From NCBI RefSeq assembly GCF_001427795.1, contig NZ_LMHJ01000001.1, positions 233,773 to 297,772 on the forward strand: DNA of 64,000 nucleotides, in the 5' to 3' direction. The position numbers and the translations under genes were made by a program. The notes under the pieces are model-generated. The model saw only the letters and a list, made by a program, of their open reading frames with translations. It searched no databases and had not been told where the DNA came from. The DNA comes from Nocardioides sp. Root682. GTDB taxonomy: Bacteria > Actinomycetota > Actinomycetes > Propionibacteriales > Nocardioidaceae. Each line of letters begins with the position of its first letter. Within the stretch, counting starts at the first letter, position 1. Below, piece after piece: positions 24,423-33,032 of the stretch.

Positions 24423-24835
24423 TTCGTGTTGCGCAGGGCCGTGAAGACCACCGCAGCCAGCGCCAGGGCGATGCCCGCGTTGCGCAGCCAGCGATCCGTG
24501 GGGTGCCAGCCGCGACCGGTCCAGCGGCCGGAGGTCCAGAGCCAGAACAGGTAGCCGAGCACCGGGATCGACAGGACGAACAGCAGGTTGCTGCTGGCCG
24601 CGTCGACGACCCGGAAGTTGCCGAGGTCGTTGACCGCCCGCAACCCGCCGCATCCCGGGCAGTGGATCCCCATCGCCGCGAGGGGGCACAGGCCCCACGA
24701 TCCCTGCTCGTGGGGATCGCGGAAGTGCAGCGCCGCCGCAGCAGCAGCGATGCCGCCGACAACGACGGCGGGCGGCACCATCCTGCGCCAGCGAGCCTGC
24801 TCGCTGGCCGCAACCGGAGGCGCCGTGAGCGTCAC
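24398..24835 (-). CDS. DUF2752 family membrane protein, 145 aa
   Basis: Small integral membrane protein. The family hallmark is CPGCGG within GIHCPGCGGLRAV (about residues 57-69), preceded by another Cys in LCPLAAMG. Three or four hydrophobic segments (about 19-37, 75-95, 118-135). Function unknown. It is widespread beside trp genes in actinobacteria. GTG start lies 4 bp after the HGxxPAAW gene. The 3' end is embedded in a terminator hairpin. Confidence 0.85.
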   Translation of the reverse strand: MTLTAPPVAASEQARWRRMVPPAVVVGGIAAAAAALHFRDPHEQGSWGLCPLAAMGIHCPGCGGLRAVNDLGNFRVVDAASSNLLFVLSIPVLGYLFWLWTSGRWTGRGWHPTDRWLRNAGIALALAAVVFTALRNTNAGSWLAP

Positions 24836-24839
24836 GCGC

Positions 24840-25040
24840 TCAGTGACTCGACTCGTGCAGGCCCATCTTGACCAGCACGAAGAAGAGCGGCAGGGCCGCC
24901 ACCGCGATGACGGTGCCGACCCAGAAGAGCGGCCAGTTCAGCGGCGTCACGGACATGCCCACAGCACCGATCGTGAAGCCCACGAGGGAGACCAGGACCG
25001 CAGTCCAGGCTGCCGGGGTGTTGCCGTGATCGTCGGCCAT
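24840..25040 (-). CDS. HGxxPAAW family small membrane protein, 66 aa
   Basis: Two-helix membrane protein. Its N-terminal motif HGNTPAAW (residues 5-12) defines the HGxxPAAW family. Hydrophobic spans cover about 14-33 and 40-60, with a short His-ending cytoplasmic tail. ATG 25040 (MADDHGN) is preferred over an in-frame start six codons upstream. Lies between the Trp-associated membrane protein and DUF2752, the usual actinobacterial place. Function unknown. Confidence 0.85.
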   Translation of the reverse strand: MADDHGNTPAAWTAVLVSLVGFTIGAVGMSVTPLNWPLFWVGTVIAVAALPLFFVLVKMGLHESSH

Positions 25041-25090
25041 GTGGAGCTCCTCGTTCAAGATTGCTGGTGGAACGCGATGATTCTAGGGGG

Positions 25091-25696
25091 TCACTTGTCC
25101 GTGGGGTCGGTGCCCTCGTCCAGTGACTTCCACAGATCGATGTTCGTCTGTTCCTCGGGGTCACCTGTGACCGGCACGTGATCGGTTCCTGGCGCGTCGT
25201 AGCGCGAGCCCATCTCGGGCCACGAGCCGACAGATCGAACCGCGACCACGGCCGCCACCAGGGCGAGGAGCGCGGAGGCCAGGCACACCCACAGCCACGG
25301 ACTCCGCTCGAGCGGCACGGTCGCACCGCCCAGGCCGAGACGGGTGCCGAGATCGGCCGCGGCGTCGTCGTCCTGGACGAATCCCCCGACGACGACCACG
25401 ACCAGGATCCCGGCCGCTGCCAGCGCTGCGAGGCCGGCCACGATGCGCCGTACGACGCCACGGGTGACCAGCAGCACGCCCCAGCAGGCGAGGGCGACCA
25501 GCGCCAGGGCACCGGCGAGCGGGAACTCGACGAGGCTGTCGTCCTGACCGGTGAAGCCGACCAGGCCCGCGGTCTTGAGGAACTCGTCAGGCACCGTGAG
25601 CATCGCCCGGTGTCCTCCCACGGCAGCGAAGCCGCTGCCGGCGAGGCCGAGCAGGACCGTGGGGCCGAACGTGCGGCGAAGGTCGCGCTCAGGCAC
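25091..25696 (-). CDS. Trp-biosynthesis-associated membrane protein (TIGR02234 type), 201 aa
   Basis: Four-span membrane protein with a conserved C-terminal cytoplasmic motif ([12 protein letters not shown] around residues 155-166). This family sits between trpE and trpC in many actinobacteria (Rv1610 in M. tuberculosis). Its biochemical role is unknown. GTG 25696 overlaps the hisI stop by 8 bp. Here trpE is missing from its usual place between hisI and this gene. Confidence 0.88.
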   Translation of the reverse strand: MPERDLRRTFGPTVLLGLAGSGFAAVGGHRAMLTVPDEFLKTAGLVGFTGQDDSLVEFPLAGALALVALACWGVLLVTRGVVRRIVAGLAALAAAGILVVVVVGGFVQDDDAAADLGTRLGLGGATVPLERSPWLWVCLASALLALVAAVVAVRSVGSWPEMGSRYDAPGTDHVPVTGDPEEQTNIDLWKSLDEGTDPTDK

Positions 25697-26042
25697 CGAG
25701 CAACCCCTCGTCGAAGCAGGTGCGGGCACCGGTGTGGCAGGCGACGCCCACCTGGTCGACCTTGAGCAGCAGTGTGTCGCCGTCGCAGTCGAGGCGCACC
25801 TCGTGCACGTGCTGCGGGTTGCCGGACGTCTCGCCCTTCACCCAGTACTCGTTGCGCGAACGGCTCCAGTACGTCGCGCGCCCGGTCGCGAGCGTGCGGC
25901 GCAGCGCCTCGTCGTCCATCCACGCCATCATCAACACCTCACCGGTGTCGTACTGCTGCACGATCGCGGGCACCAGGCCGTCCGCGGTGCGCTTCAGGCG
26001 GTCGGCGATGGCCGGGTCCAGTACCGGGTCGGGGGAGGTCAC
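25689..26042 (-). CDS. hisI: phosphoribosyl-AMP cyclohydrolase, 117 aa
   Basis: Third step of histidine synthesis, opening the adenine ring of PR-AMP. Metal and substrate residues are in [31 protein letters not shown] and [20 protein letters not shown]. Monofunctional: there is no HisE domain. GTG 26042 overlaps the upstream ABC gene as GTGA. It is about 10 kb from the rest of the his genes. Confidence 0.96.
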   Translation of the reverse strand: MTSPDPVLDPAIADRLKRTADGLVPAIVQQYDTGEVLMMAWMDDEALRRTLATGRATYWSRSRNEYWVKGETSGNPQHVHEVRLDCDGDTLLLKVDQVGVACHTGARTCFDEGLLGA

Positions 26043-27883
26043 GGTTCCATTATCGGGGTCACCCGCGTTGCCGATGACCGCACCCACGATGCATGGAGCC
26101 GGGCGTACGGCGTGCCGGGCTGCGCCGCGAGCTCGGCATGGGTCCCGTGCTGGACGATCCGGCCGCGGTCGACGACCACCACGACGTCGGCCGCCTCGGC
26201 AGTCGACAGGCGGTGCGCGATGGTGACCGAGGTCCGTCCACTCAGCAGCCGCTCGAGCGCCCGGCCGATGCGCGTCTCCAGCTCCGGGTCCACCGAGCTG
26301 GTCGCCTCGTCGAGGACGAGCAGGTCAGGGTCGGCGAGCTGGGCACGCAGCAGGGCGACGAGCTGCCGCTCCCCCGCCGACAGCGACTCACCACGCTGGC
26401 CGACGCGGGTCTCGACGCCGTCGGGCAGGCCCGCGAGCCAGTCGCCCAGGCCGATGGCTTCCGCGGCGTCGACGATGTCGCCGGTGGTCGCACCGAGGCG
26501 TCCGTAGCGGACGTTGGCTGCCAGCGTGTCGTCGAAGAGGAAGCCCTCCTGTGGCACCAGCACCACGCTGCTGCGCAGTGCGGTCTCCGCGATCCGGCGC
26601 AGGTCGATGCCGTCGAGCAGCACCTGCCCGCGGGTGGGGTCCATCAGCCGGGTCAGCAGCTTGGCGATCGTCGACTTGCCGGAACCGGTCTCCCCCACGA
26701 CCGCGACCCGTTGGCCCGCGGGCACCACCAGGTCGATGTCGGTCAGCACCTCGGCACCGCCCGGGTACGAGAAGGCGACCTGCTCGAAGCGAACGTCGAT
26801 CGCGCCCCTCGGCAACGACTGTCCGTCCGGACCGGCATCGACGAGGTCGGCCGGGGTGTCCAGGATGCCGATCACCCGCCGCCAGCCGGCGATGGCGTTC
26901 TGGGCGTCCGTCAGGATCTGGGTGCCCATCTGGACCGGGCCCACGAAGAGCGTGACCAGGAACGCGAAGGCCAGCACCTCGCCGGCGGTGATGCCCGCGC
27001 CCCACGCGAACCCCTGACCCAGCCAGATACCGACGACGAGCACCGCCGCGTTGGCGAAACCGGCCGAGATGCCGCCCAGGCTGAAGGAGAAGGCCGTGAA
27101 GCCCTGCGCCCGCGTGCTGGCGGCCTTGTGGGCCTCGACAGCGACGTCGATCCGCTCCTGGGTGCGTGCCTCGATCGCGTACGACTTCACGACCGTGGCG
27201 CCGACCACCGGCTCCGACACCGCCGAGAGCAGCGCACCGACCTGGCGTCGTACCGTCCCGTAGGCGGCGGCCAGCTTGCGCTGGAAGAACCGCAGGCTCA
27301 AGAAGAGCGGCGCAAAGCAGATCCACACGACCAGCGCGAGCTGCCAGCTGTAGACGATCATGACGACGGTGGCGATCAGCATCTGGCCGATGCTCACCAC
27401 GAACAGAAGTCCGCCGAACACCAGGAACTGACTGACCTGGTCGACGTCACTGGTGACGCGGGAGACCAGTGAGCCGCGGCGCTCGGTGTTCTGGGTGAGC
27501 AGCGGCAGGTCGTGGACGTGGCGGAACGCCTTGACCCGCAGCGTGGCCAGGCCGCGCTCGGCCGTGGAGAAGAGCCGGGCCGTCATCGCGTACGACGCCC
27601 AGCTGGTCACCACGATCGCCAGGCCTGCGGCGAGCGCGAGCCAGGTGGTGAACGTCGGGTCGGGACCGCCGGGTCCCCGCAGCCCCTTGTCGATGGTCTG
27701 CTGGACCGCGATCGGCACGATCACCTGACCGACCGAGGCGAGGACGGCGAGAGTGAGCGTCCAGCCGATGCCCTGCTTGAGCTCCGGCGAGTGGTGGATG
27801 CCGCGGCGGATCGTCGCCCAGGCGCCGATCTCCTCGCCACTGCTGAGGTGGGTCTGCTCGGGTGCGCGCTCGGTGGTGCTCAT
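26039..27883 (-). CDS. ABC exporter half-transporter, consensus-ATPase subunit, 614 aa
   Basis: N-terminal six-helix membrane domain (about 35-330) fused to an ATPase domain. Walker A is [14 protein letters not shown], Walker B is [12 protein letters not shown] with the catalytic Glu, and the switch His is in TIAHRLST. The signature is the deviant ESLSAGERQ. Together with the neighbour (4-bp overlap) this forms a heterodimer in which one ATP site is degenerate, as in TM287/288 or BmrCD. It probably exports lipids, drugs or peptides; substrate unknown. Confidence 0.92.
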   Translation of the reverse strand: MSTTERAPEQTHLSSGEEIGAWATIRRGIHHSPELKQGIGWTLTLAVLASVGQVIVPIAVQQTIDKGLRGPGGPDPTFTTWLALAAGLAIVVTSWASYAMTARLFSTAERGLATLRVKAFRHVHDLPLLTQNTERRGSLVSRVTSDVDQVSQFLVFGGLLFVVSIGQMLIATVVMIVYSWQLALVVWICFAPLFLSLRFFQRKLAAAYGTVRRQVGALLSAVSEPVVGATVVKSYAIEARTQERIDVAVEAHKAASTRAQGFTAFSFSLGGISAGFANAAVLVVGIWLGQGFAWGAGITAGEVLAFAFLVTLFVGPVQMGTQILTDAQNAIAGWRRVIGILDTPADLVDAGPDGQSLPRGAIDVRFEQVAFSYPGGAEVLTDIDLVVPAGQRVAVVGETGSGKSTIAKLLTRLMDPTRGQVLLDGIDLRRIAETALRSSVVLVPQEGFLFDDTLAANVRYGRLGATTGDIVDAAEAIGLGDWLAGLPDGVETRVGQRGESLSAGERQLVALLRAQLADPDLLVLDEATSSVDPELETRIGRALERLLSGRTSVTIAHRLSTAEAADVVVVVDRGRIVQHGTHAELAAQPGTPYARLHASWVRSSATRVTPIMEP

Positions 27884-29658
27884 CCCACGACCTCCGCCGA
27901 CTCGGTCTCGTAGGCATTGACCAGGCGGGCATAGTCGGCGTTGCGGGCGACGAGCTCGTCGTGCGTGCCGCGGTCGACAATCGCACCGTCGGCCAGGAAC
28001 AGAACGTCGTCGGCGAGCCCGATCGTCGCCTTGCGGTAGGCGACCACGACCAGGGTCGTGTCGTCCCCACCGAGGCCGGCGAGGATGCGGGCCTCGACCT
28101 CCGGGTCGACCGCGGAGGTCGCGTCGTCGAGCACCATCAGGCGCGGCCGACGCACCAGGGCCCGGGCCAGCGCGAGTCGCTGGCGCTGTCCGCCGGAAAG
28201 AGTCGTCCCGCGCTCCCCCAGCCGCGCGTCCAGCCCGTCGGGCAGGGCCGCGACGAACCCGTCCGCCTGAGCGGTGCGCAGCGCCTCCCAGACCGCGTCG
28301 TCGGTCACGTCGAGGCCCAGCGTCACGTTGCCGCGGACCGTGTCGTCGAAGAGGAACGCCTGCTGCGGCACGACCGCGAGCAACCTGGCGAGACCGCCCG
28401 GTTCGAACTCGCGCACGTCGATGCCGTCGACGCGGATCGCGCCGGCGTCGACATCGACGAGGCGGGCGAACAGCGTGGTGAGGGTGCTCTTGCCGGACGC
28501 GGTGGCTCCGACGAGGGCCACCGTCCTGCCGGGCTCGACCTCGAAGGTGAGGTCGCGCAGCAGCGGCCGGTCGGCGGTGTAGCCGAAGGCGGCGTGCTCG
28601 ACCTCGAGTCGGGCGCCTCCCGTGGCGAGCGGGGCCGAGCGGACGCCGTACTCCATGGCGCCGGAGGCGTTCAGCACGGCCGCGACGCGGCGGTAGCCGA
28701 CCACGCTGCGCGGGAAGTCACCCAGGAGCCAGCCGATCGAGCGGATCGGGAAGGAGACCACGGTGAGCAGATAGGCGATGGTGATCACGTCGCCCGCACC
28801 GGTCGATCCGCCGATGACGCGGTGCACCCCGATGACCAGCACGAAGAGCACCGCAAGGTTCGGCAACGCGGCAAGCGTGGGGTCGAAGGCGGCGCGGATC
28901 CGGCCGACCCGGATGTTGGCTTCGCGGAGCTCGTGGGCCTTGGCCCGGAAGCGCTCGGTCTCCTCGGGTTCGCGGCCGAGCGTCTTGACGACGAGGGCGC
29001 CATCGAAGGACTCGTGGGCGATCTCGGACAGCTCGGCGCGCAGCTGCTGGGCACGGGTCGCCCAGCCCTGGGCGAGTCGCTGGTAGACGATGTTGGTGCC
29101 GATGACGAGCGGGAACACCAGCAGTCCGATGACGGCCAGCACGAGATCAGTGAGCAGCATCTGGGCGACGGCGATCACCATCATCGCGACGGTTCCGACA
29201 GCCATCGGCAACGGTGCGATCGGGCCCCACGCGGCCTCGACGTCCGAGTTGGCATTGGAGAGCAGCTCCCCCGTGGGGTGCTTCTGGTGCCACGCGAGCG
29301 GGAGGCGGAGGTACTGCCGGGTGACGGCGCGGCGGCTGTGCGCCTGCATGCGGTACTGCATGATGCCGGCGCCGAGACGACGCGCCACGATGCCGACCGC
29401 CCGCAGGATCGCCACCCCGACGAAGAGTCCGAGCACGGCCCAGAGCAGACCGGCGCCGATCTCGCCGTCGCGGAAAGCCGGCAGCACCACGTGGTCGGTC
29501 GACCAGCCGAGCACCCAGGCATCGGCGACGGTCAGCGCACCGAACAGCAGGCTCCCGACGGTCGAGAGGGCGAAGATCCAGGGTTCGCGCTTGATGGCGA
29601 CCCACAGGACGCCGAAGCCGGCTGACGTCGTACCCGCACCGCTGCTCGCCGTCGCCAC
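27880..29658 (-). CDS. ABC exporter half-transporter, degenerate-ATPase subunit, 592 aa
   Basis: Six-helix membrane domain plus ATPase domain. Walker A is GATASGKSTLTTLF and the signature is the canonical LSGGQRQRLALARAL. In Walker B the catalytic Glu is replaced by Asp (LMVLDDATSAVD), and the switch His is replaced by Tyr (VVAYRKAT). This subunit therefore supplies the non-hydrolysing half of site 1 but a good signature to site 2. GTG start with AGGAG just upstream. A 10-bp hairpin lies in its leader. First gene of the pair. Confidence 0.92.
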   Translation of the reverse strand: MATASSGAGTTSAGFGVLWVAIKREPWIFALSTVGSLLFGALTVADAWVLGWSTDHVVLPAFRDGEIGAGLLWAVLGLFVGVAILRAVGIVARRLGAGIMQYRMQAHSRRAVTRQYLRLPLAWHQKHPTGELLSNANSDVEAAWGPIAPLPMAVGTVAMMVIAVAQMLLTDLVLAVIGLLVFPLVIGTNIVYQRLAQGWATRAQQLRAELSEIAHESFDGALVVKTLGREPEETERFRAKAHELREANIRVGRIRAAFDPTLAALPNLAVLFVLVIGVHRVIGGSTGAGDVITIAYLLTVVSFPIRSIGWLLGDFPRSVVGYRRVAAVLNASGAMEYGVRSAPLATGGARLEVEHAAFGYTADRPLLRDLTFEVEPGRTVALVGATASGKSTLTTLFARLVDVDAGAIRVDGIDVREFEPGGLARLLAVVPQQAFLFDDTVRGNVTLGLDVTDDAVWEALRTAQADGFVAALPDGLDARLGERGTTLSGGQRQRLALARALVRRPRLMVLDDATSAVDPEVEARILAGLGGDDTTLVVVAYRKATIGLADDVLFLADGAIVDRGTHDELVARNADYARLVNAYETESAEVVG

Positions 29659-29683
29659 GCGCTCCTGCTCCCCGCCTCGTCCC

Positions 29684-29706
29684 GCGCCTCGCAGACTGCG
29701 AGGCGC
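29684..29706 (-). promoter_or_regulatory. hairpin in the leader of the ABC exporter operon
   Basis: GCGCCTCGCA and TGCGAGGCGC pair perfectly over 10 bp around a GAC loop, 25 nt before the GTG of the first exporter gene. It lacks a U-tract. It could be an operator or an RNA element controlling translation. Confidence 0.5.
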
Positions 29707-29780
29707 AACCAGTCACAACCCCTGGTGGGTCGGAGACTATTCCGCGCCGGGGACAAGGGACGCGGGCGGCTGCTGGTCGG

Positions 29781-29786
29781 TAGCGT
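29781..29786 (+). promoter_or_regulatory. -10 box of the YjbR-like gene (predicted leaderless)
   Basis: TAGCGT, 7 nt before the GTG at 29794. No Shine-Dalgarno. Confidence 0.4.
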
Positions 29787-29793
29787 CTGGCAG

Positions 29794-30159
29794 GTGGACG
29801 TTGACGAGATGCAGCGGTACTGCCTGGCCAAGCCCGGGGCCTGGCCGGACAACCCGTGGGACCACGAGTTCCCGGTGATCAAGGTCGGCGAGGGCGAGCC
29901 GGCAAAGATCTTCGCCTTCCTCGGGCGCGACTCCGTCGGCGTCAAGGCCGGTGCAACCCGCGACGTCGCCGACGAGTGGCTCCAGCGCTACCCCGGCGAC
30001 GCATCCGTGATGGCCTACATCGGCCGCTCGGGCTGGAACAACCTGGTGCTCGCGGGCGCGATCCCCGACGACGAGCTGCTCGAAGCCGTCGATGAGTCCT
30101 ACCTGATGGTCGTGTCGAAGCTGCCGAAGTCGCGCCGGCCGGACGGCTGGGACGCCTGA
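29794..30159 (+). CDS. MmcQ/YjbR family protein, 121 aa
   Basis: Small CyaY-like fold protein of the MmcQ/YjbR family, proposed to bind DNA; role uncertain. Family features: an N-terminal helix ending CLAKPGAWPDNPWD, strand PVIKVG, a Phe-rich strand AKIFAFLG, the SGWNNLVLAG loop and the C-terminal DESYLMVVSKLPKSRR. GTG start supported by a -10 box 7 nt upstream; an upstream in-frame reading to 29725 is not conserved. Only 4 bp separate its stop from the convergent hypothetical gene. Confidence 0.85.
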   Translation: MDVDEMQRYCLAKPGAWPDNPWDHEFPVIKVGEGEPAKIFAFLGRDSVGVKAGATRDVADEWLQRYPGDASVMAYIGRSGWNNLVLAGAIPDDELLEAVDESYLMVVSKLPKSRRPDGWDA

Positions 30160-30163
30160 CGGA

Positions 30164-31264
30164 TCAGGCCGCCGCGCGAGCTGCCTCTGTCAACACCAGG
30201 AGCCGGTCATGAGCGGGACTCGCGGCCTGCTGCGCCCAGGCCGCCCAGACGTCGTACTCCCCCGGCCGCACCAACTGACGACGGGCGTCCGCGAGAGCGC
30301 GAGGGAAGAGGGCGGCCGCGGCGACGTACGCCTGCTCGGTCGGATCGATCTCACCGTCGCGTGCCCGGTGCAGGACTCGGTACGCCGCCCGGCTCCCCTC
30401 GTCCCTGCCGGACCGTAGCTGGCCCATGACCCGTCCCAGGTCGGCGGTCGCGGTGCCGAACCGGATCAGGTCCAGCTCCTGCACGTCGGTGCAGAGCTCG
30501 TAGTCCTCGCGGAGGAAGCACCTCGACGGCGTGCCTGCCTCAAGGGCGTCGGCCAGCGGATCGCGCCAGTTGTCGGCTGCGGCAACGGCGTGGGCGACTT
30601 CCGCGGGAACGCCCAGCGGTGGGACGTCGAACATCGGCGTCTCAGCGAGACCGCTCGGCACCAGCCGGCCGAGCACCCAGCCGTCCGCCGAACAGGAGCG
30701 CGCACCGAGGTCGAGGACCTCCGTCCAGTCGTCCTGGCCAGCGTCGCGGACCTGCAATCGCGCACCCGGGAGACTGCGACCCATTTCGTAGCCCGACATC
30801 CGGGCGCCTGCCCACGAACGCGCGAGGTCGGCATGCTCGGCGAGGCGTCCCGTGACGTGTTCATCGATGAACTCGACGAGACCGCCCGCGTCATGGACCA
30901 CGATCTGCTGGTAGAGCCAGGACTCGCCCATGACAGTCCCGGCAACCTTGATGGGGTCACCGCCGTCGTCGTAGCAAGCGTCCAGCAGGTCACCGTGCGC
31001 GGTCTTGACCACATCGGTCAGGACGCTTCGCATCACTGCGCCGGCGGCACCGTCCTGACACCGCATCGTGAGGTAGGCAATCCACCGCGCCCACACCCAT
31101 TCGGGCAACTCTTCTCCTGCTGCGGTGAGCCGATCGAGCATGGTCCGGTGGCGTCCGCGGCTGAACATGGGCACCGCGCGATGCCACTCCAGGGCGGCAG
31201 TCAGGTCACCAGCACGCTCGGCATCGATCTGCTTGCTGAGGCATGCGTGGAGGTCCGGGGTCAT
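30164..31264 (-). CDS. hypothetical protein, 366 aa
   Basis: Not recognised. Mostly helical, soluble, acidic, with no signal peptide or membrane span and an Ala-rich C-terminus. The N-terminal half holds helix pairs of TPR-like size (for example ERAGDLTAALEWHRAVPMF, which reads like a work-unit repeat). Trp residues recur. ATG 31264 is chosen as the first start before continuous conserved-looking sequence; ATG 31321 would add 19 basic residues. The open frame continues much further upstream but into low-quality Arg/Ser-rich translation. Divergent from the lipoprotein operon across about 226 bp. Confidence 0.65.
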   Translation of the reverse strand: MTPDLHACLSKQIDAERAGDLTAALEWHRAVPMFSRGRHRTMLDRLTAAGEELPEWVWARWIAYLTMRCQDGAAGAVMRSVLTDVVKTAHGDLLDACYDDGGDPIKVAGTVMGESWLYQQIVVHDAGGLVEFIDEHVTGRLAEHADLARSWAGARMSGYEMGRSLPGARLQVRDAGQDDWTEVLDLGARSCSADGWVLGRLVPSGLAETPMFDVPPLGVPAEVAHAVAAADNWRDPLADALEAGTPSRCFLREDYELCTDVQELDLIRFGTATADLGRVMGQLRSGRDEGSRAAYRVLHRARDGEIDPTEQAYVAAAALFPRALADARRQLVRPGEYDVWAAWAQQAASPAHDRLLVLTEAARAAA

Positions 31265-31372
31265 CTGGTCAGCAATACGAGGATGGCGCCGAAAGCCGGC
31301 GCGTGAAGGGTTCCGAGACATGGCCTCATCGAACGGCGACGACCATGTTCTGCTCAAGGGGGTCAGACTGAT

Positions 31373-31401
31373 CTGTGGAGAACCTCGGTGCCCGTCCACA
31401 G
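31373..31401. repeat. inverted repeat CTGTGGA-N15-TCCACAG upstream of lipoprotein gene
   Basis: Arms at 31373-31379 and 31395-31401. It is about 90 nt upstream of the DUF6318-like gene and related to the longer repeat at 33033-33063. Possible operator for the island. Confidence 0.5.
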
Positions 31402-31490
31402 GCTGCCTCGATGAGGTGGCGGAGCGCATTCGGATCGGGATAGCGTCACTGCGCGCCTGGTCCGGGCGCGTTCCATCTCGGGAGGACCCT

Positions 31491-32033
31491 TTGCGCAAGC
31501 CTCGTACCGCTGCCTCGCTGGCGCTCTTCGCCACGCTCACGCTGTCCGCGTGCGACGGAGGCAACGACCCGGCCGATCCGATGTCCACCTGGACGCCGTC
31601 GGGGACGGTCGAGACGCCGAGCACGACCGCGCCCACCGTTGATCCCCTGACCGTGGCGCCCGAGGGTGAGACGGCACGGCAGTTCATTCGGCGGTGGGTG
31701 ACGCTCGGCAACCGGATGCAGGAGACCGGCGAGACGAAAGCATTCCTTGCGCTGGCTGGGCCTGATTGCAAGTCGTGTCGTGACTACGCAGCACAGATCG
31801 ACGAGATCTACGCGAACTCCGGCTCCATCACGAGCGCGGGATCGAAGGTCATCGCGGCGAAGCACGATGGTGGCGACCAGTGGACGGTGACACTTGAGGG
31901 AGCGCCGACCAAGTACGTCGAATCGAAAGGTGCCGAAGAAGAGACCCTTCCCGGTGGGCGCTACGAACTTGTCCTGTACATCGTCGAAGTCGACGGTGCT
32001 TGGATCGTCGGGGAGTACGAGGACAAAAGGTGA
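31491..32033 (+). CDS. DUF6318-like lipoprotein, 180 aa
   Basis: Exported lipoprotein: a short signal peptide with LSAC lipobox (Cys21), a Thr/Pro-rich linker of about 30 residues, then a globular domain resembling NTF2-like/DUF6318 proteins, with a CKSC pair around residue 89 (GPDCKSCRDYAAQID) that could form a disulfide. The TTG start has an excellent GGGAGGA site 5-6 nt upstream. The GTG of the next gene overlaps its stop by 4 bp. The family name is from memory and moderately certain; function unknown. Confidence 0.75.
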   Translation: MRKPRTAASLALFATLTLSACDGGNDPADPMSTWTPSGTVETPSTTAPTVDPLTVAPEGETARQFIRRWVTLGNRMQETGETKAFLALAGPDCKSCRDYAAQIDEIYANSGSITSAGSKVIAAKHDGGDQWTVTLEGAPTKYVESKGAEEETLPGGRYELVLYIVEVDGAWIVGEYEDKR

Positions 32034-32821
32034 TCCGCCGCGTCGCATCCATTCGTGGGCTGATCCTCGCCGCCTCGAGCATCGTCCTTGCGAATCCAAG
32101 CCCCGCGAGCGCTGCGTGCCAGAGCTCGGCGACCTTCCTCGAGATCACTGCGACTTGTTCCAACGCTGGAAGCGCTGCGCTGCCTACCGCAACTGGGGCG
32201 CAGGGACCGACAGTCACCCTCTACCCGATGTGCGCGGTCAAGGTCGGCCCTGTGTGTGGGCGCAACCTGGCGTGCACGACCGCTGCCGGAAAGCCCGGCA
32301 TCTTCTACAGCGTCACGGTCAACGGCGAGCCGTCCGGTCGTCGTTGCATCGGAGAAGCGGAGGCGAACGGTGCTGGAGTCATCACCCCCGGCCAAGTCCT
32401 CGAGGCGATGCGCCGACTCGACTGGCCTGCGTCCCCGCTGGTGATCCAGCCTCCCGACGGGCTGACCCTGGTCAACTTCGACACGAACTTCTACACGACG
32501 GGGACCGATCCCGTGACGCGCGTCGTCACCCTGCTCGGCCAGCGCGTCACGATCGAAGCGACGCCCAGCGAGTACCGCTGGGGCTTCGGCGACGGCGAGG
32601 CGCTCGCAACTACCGAGCCCGGGGCGGCGTACCCGGCCCTCACGATCACCCACAACTACCTCCGGACGGGCACCTACTCGGCCAGCCTCGACACGACCTA
32701 CTCCGGCCGCTACCGCGTCGGGACCGGCGCGTGGCAGGACGTCCCGGGCACGGTCACGATCGAGGGTGCTCCGGAGAGCCTGCGCGCCATCGAAGCGCAG
32801 CCGAAGCTCGTCGGCTACTAG
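32030..32821 (+). CDS. secreted PKD-like domain protein, 263 aa
   Basis: Sec signal peptide with AxA cleavage near residue 28 (SPASA), no lipobox, so it is secreted or loosely surface-bound. The N-terminal part has six or more Cys that could form disulfides. The C-terminal half has a PKD-like fold: the motif YRWGFGDGEALATTEPG followed by TITHNYLRTGTYSASL is the usual W-x-F-G-D-G and H-x-Y-x-x-x-G-x-Y pattern. Start GTG overlaps the preceding lipoprotein stop as GTGA, so they are coupled. Function unknown; probably binds other exported proteins or glycans. Confidence 0.75.
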   Translation: MIRRVASIRGLILAASSIVLANPSPASAACQSSATFLEITATCSNAGSAALPTATGAQGPTVTLYPMCAVKVGPVCGRNLACTTAAGKPGIFYSVTVNGEPSGRRCIGEAEANGAGVITPGQVLEAMRRLDWPASPLVIQPPDGLTLVNFDTNFYTTGTDPVTRVVTLLGQRVTIEATPSEYRWGFGDGEALATTEPGAAYPALTITHNYLRTGTYSASLDTTYSGRYRVGTGAWQDVPGTVTIEGAPESLRAIEAQPKLVGY

Positions 32822-32841
32822 GCCGCCAGACCGAGGCGGCC
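32821..32841 (+). terminator. hairpin at the end of the PKD-like gene
   Basis: GGCCGCC (32821-32827) and GGCGGCC (32835-32841) form a 7-bp stem around a 7-nt loop, starting at the last base of the stop codon. No U-tract follows. Confidence 0.5.
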
Positions 32842-32854
32842 GGTCCTGCACGAC

Positions 32855-32926
32855 CGACACACCGTTCGAAGCGATGGTCGACCGGGACACGCTCGACGCC
32901 CGGGTGAACGCGCGAACGGCGTGTCG
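32855..32926. repeat. 14-bp inverted repeat, one mismatch, 44-nt spacer
   Basis: CGACACACCGTTCG (32855-32868) pairs with CGAACGGCGTGTCG (32913-32926) apart from one A/G position that can pair as a wobble on one strand. It could close a long hairpin in RNA. Confidence 0.5.
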
Positions 32927-32938
32927 CTCATGCACCTC

Positions 32939-32957
32939 GACCAGCATCTTGCTGGTC
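32939..32957 (+). terminator. 8-bp hairpin in the non-coding stretch
   Basis: GACCAGCA (32939-32946), loop TCT, TGCTGGTC (32950-32957). Stable but without a U-tract. Confidence 0.4.
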
Positions 32958-33032
32958 CGAACGTCCGAAACCGCCCTATCTGCGCCGCATTCTCCCTTCT
33001 CAGGTCGAGGATCAACAACCAGCGAGGCGTCC

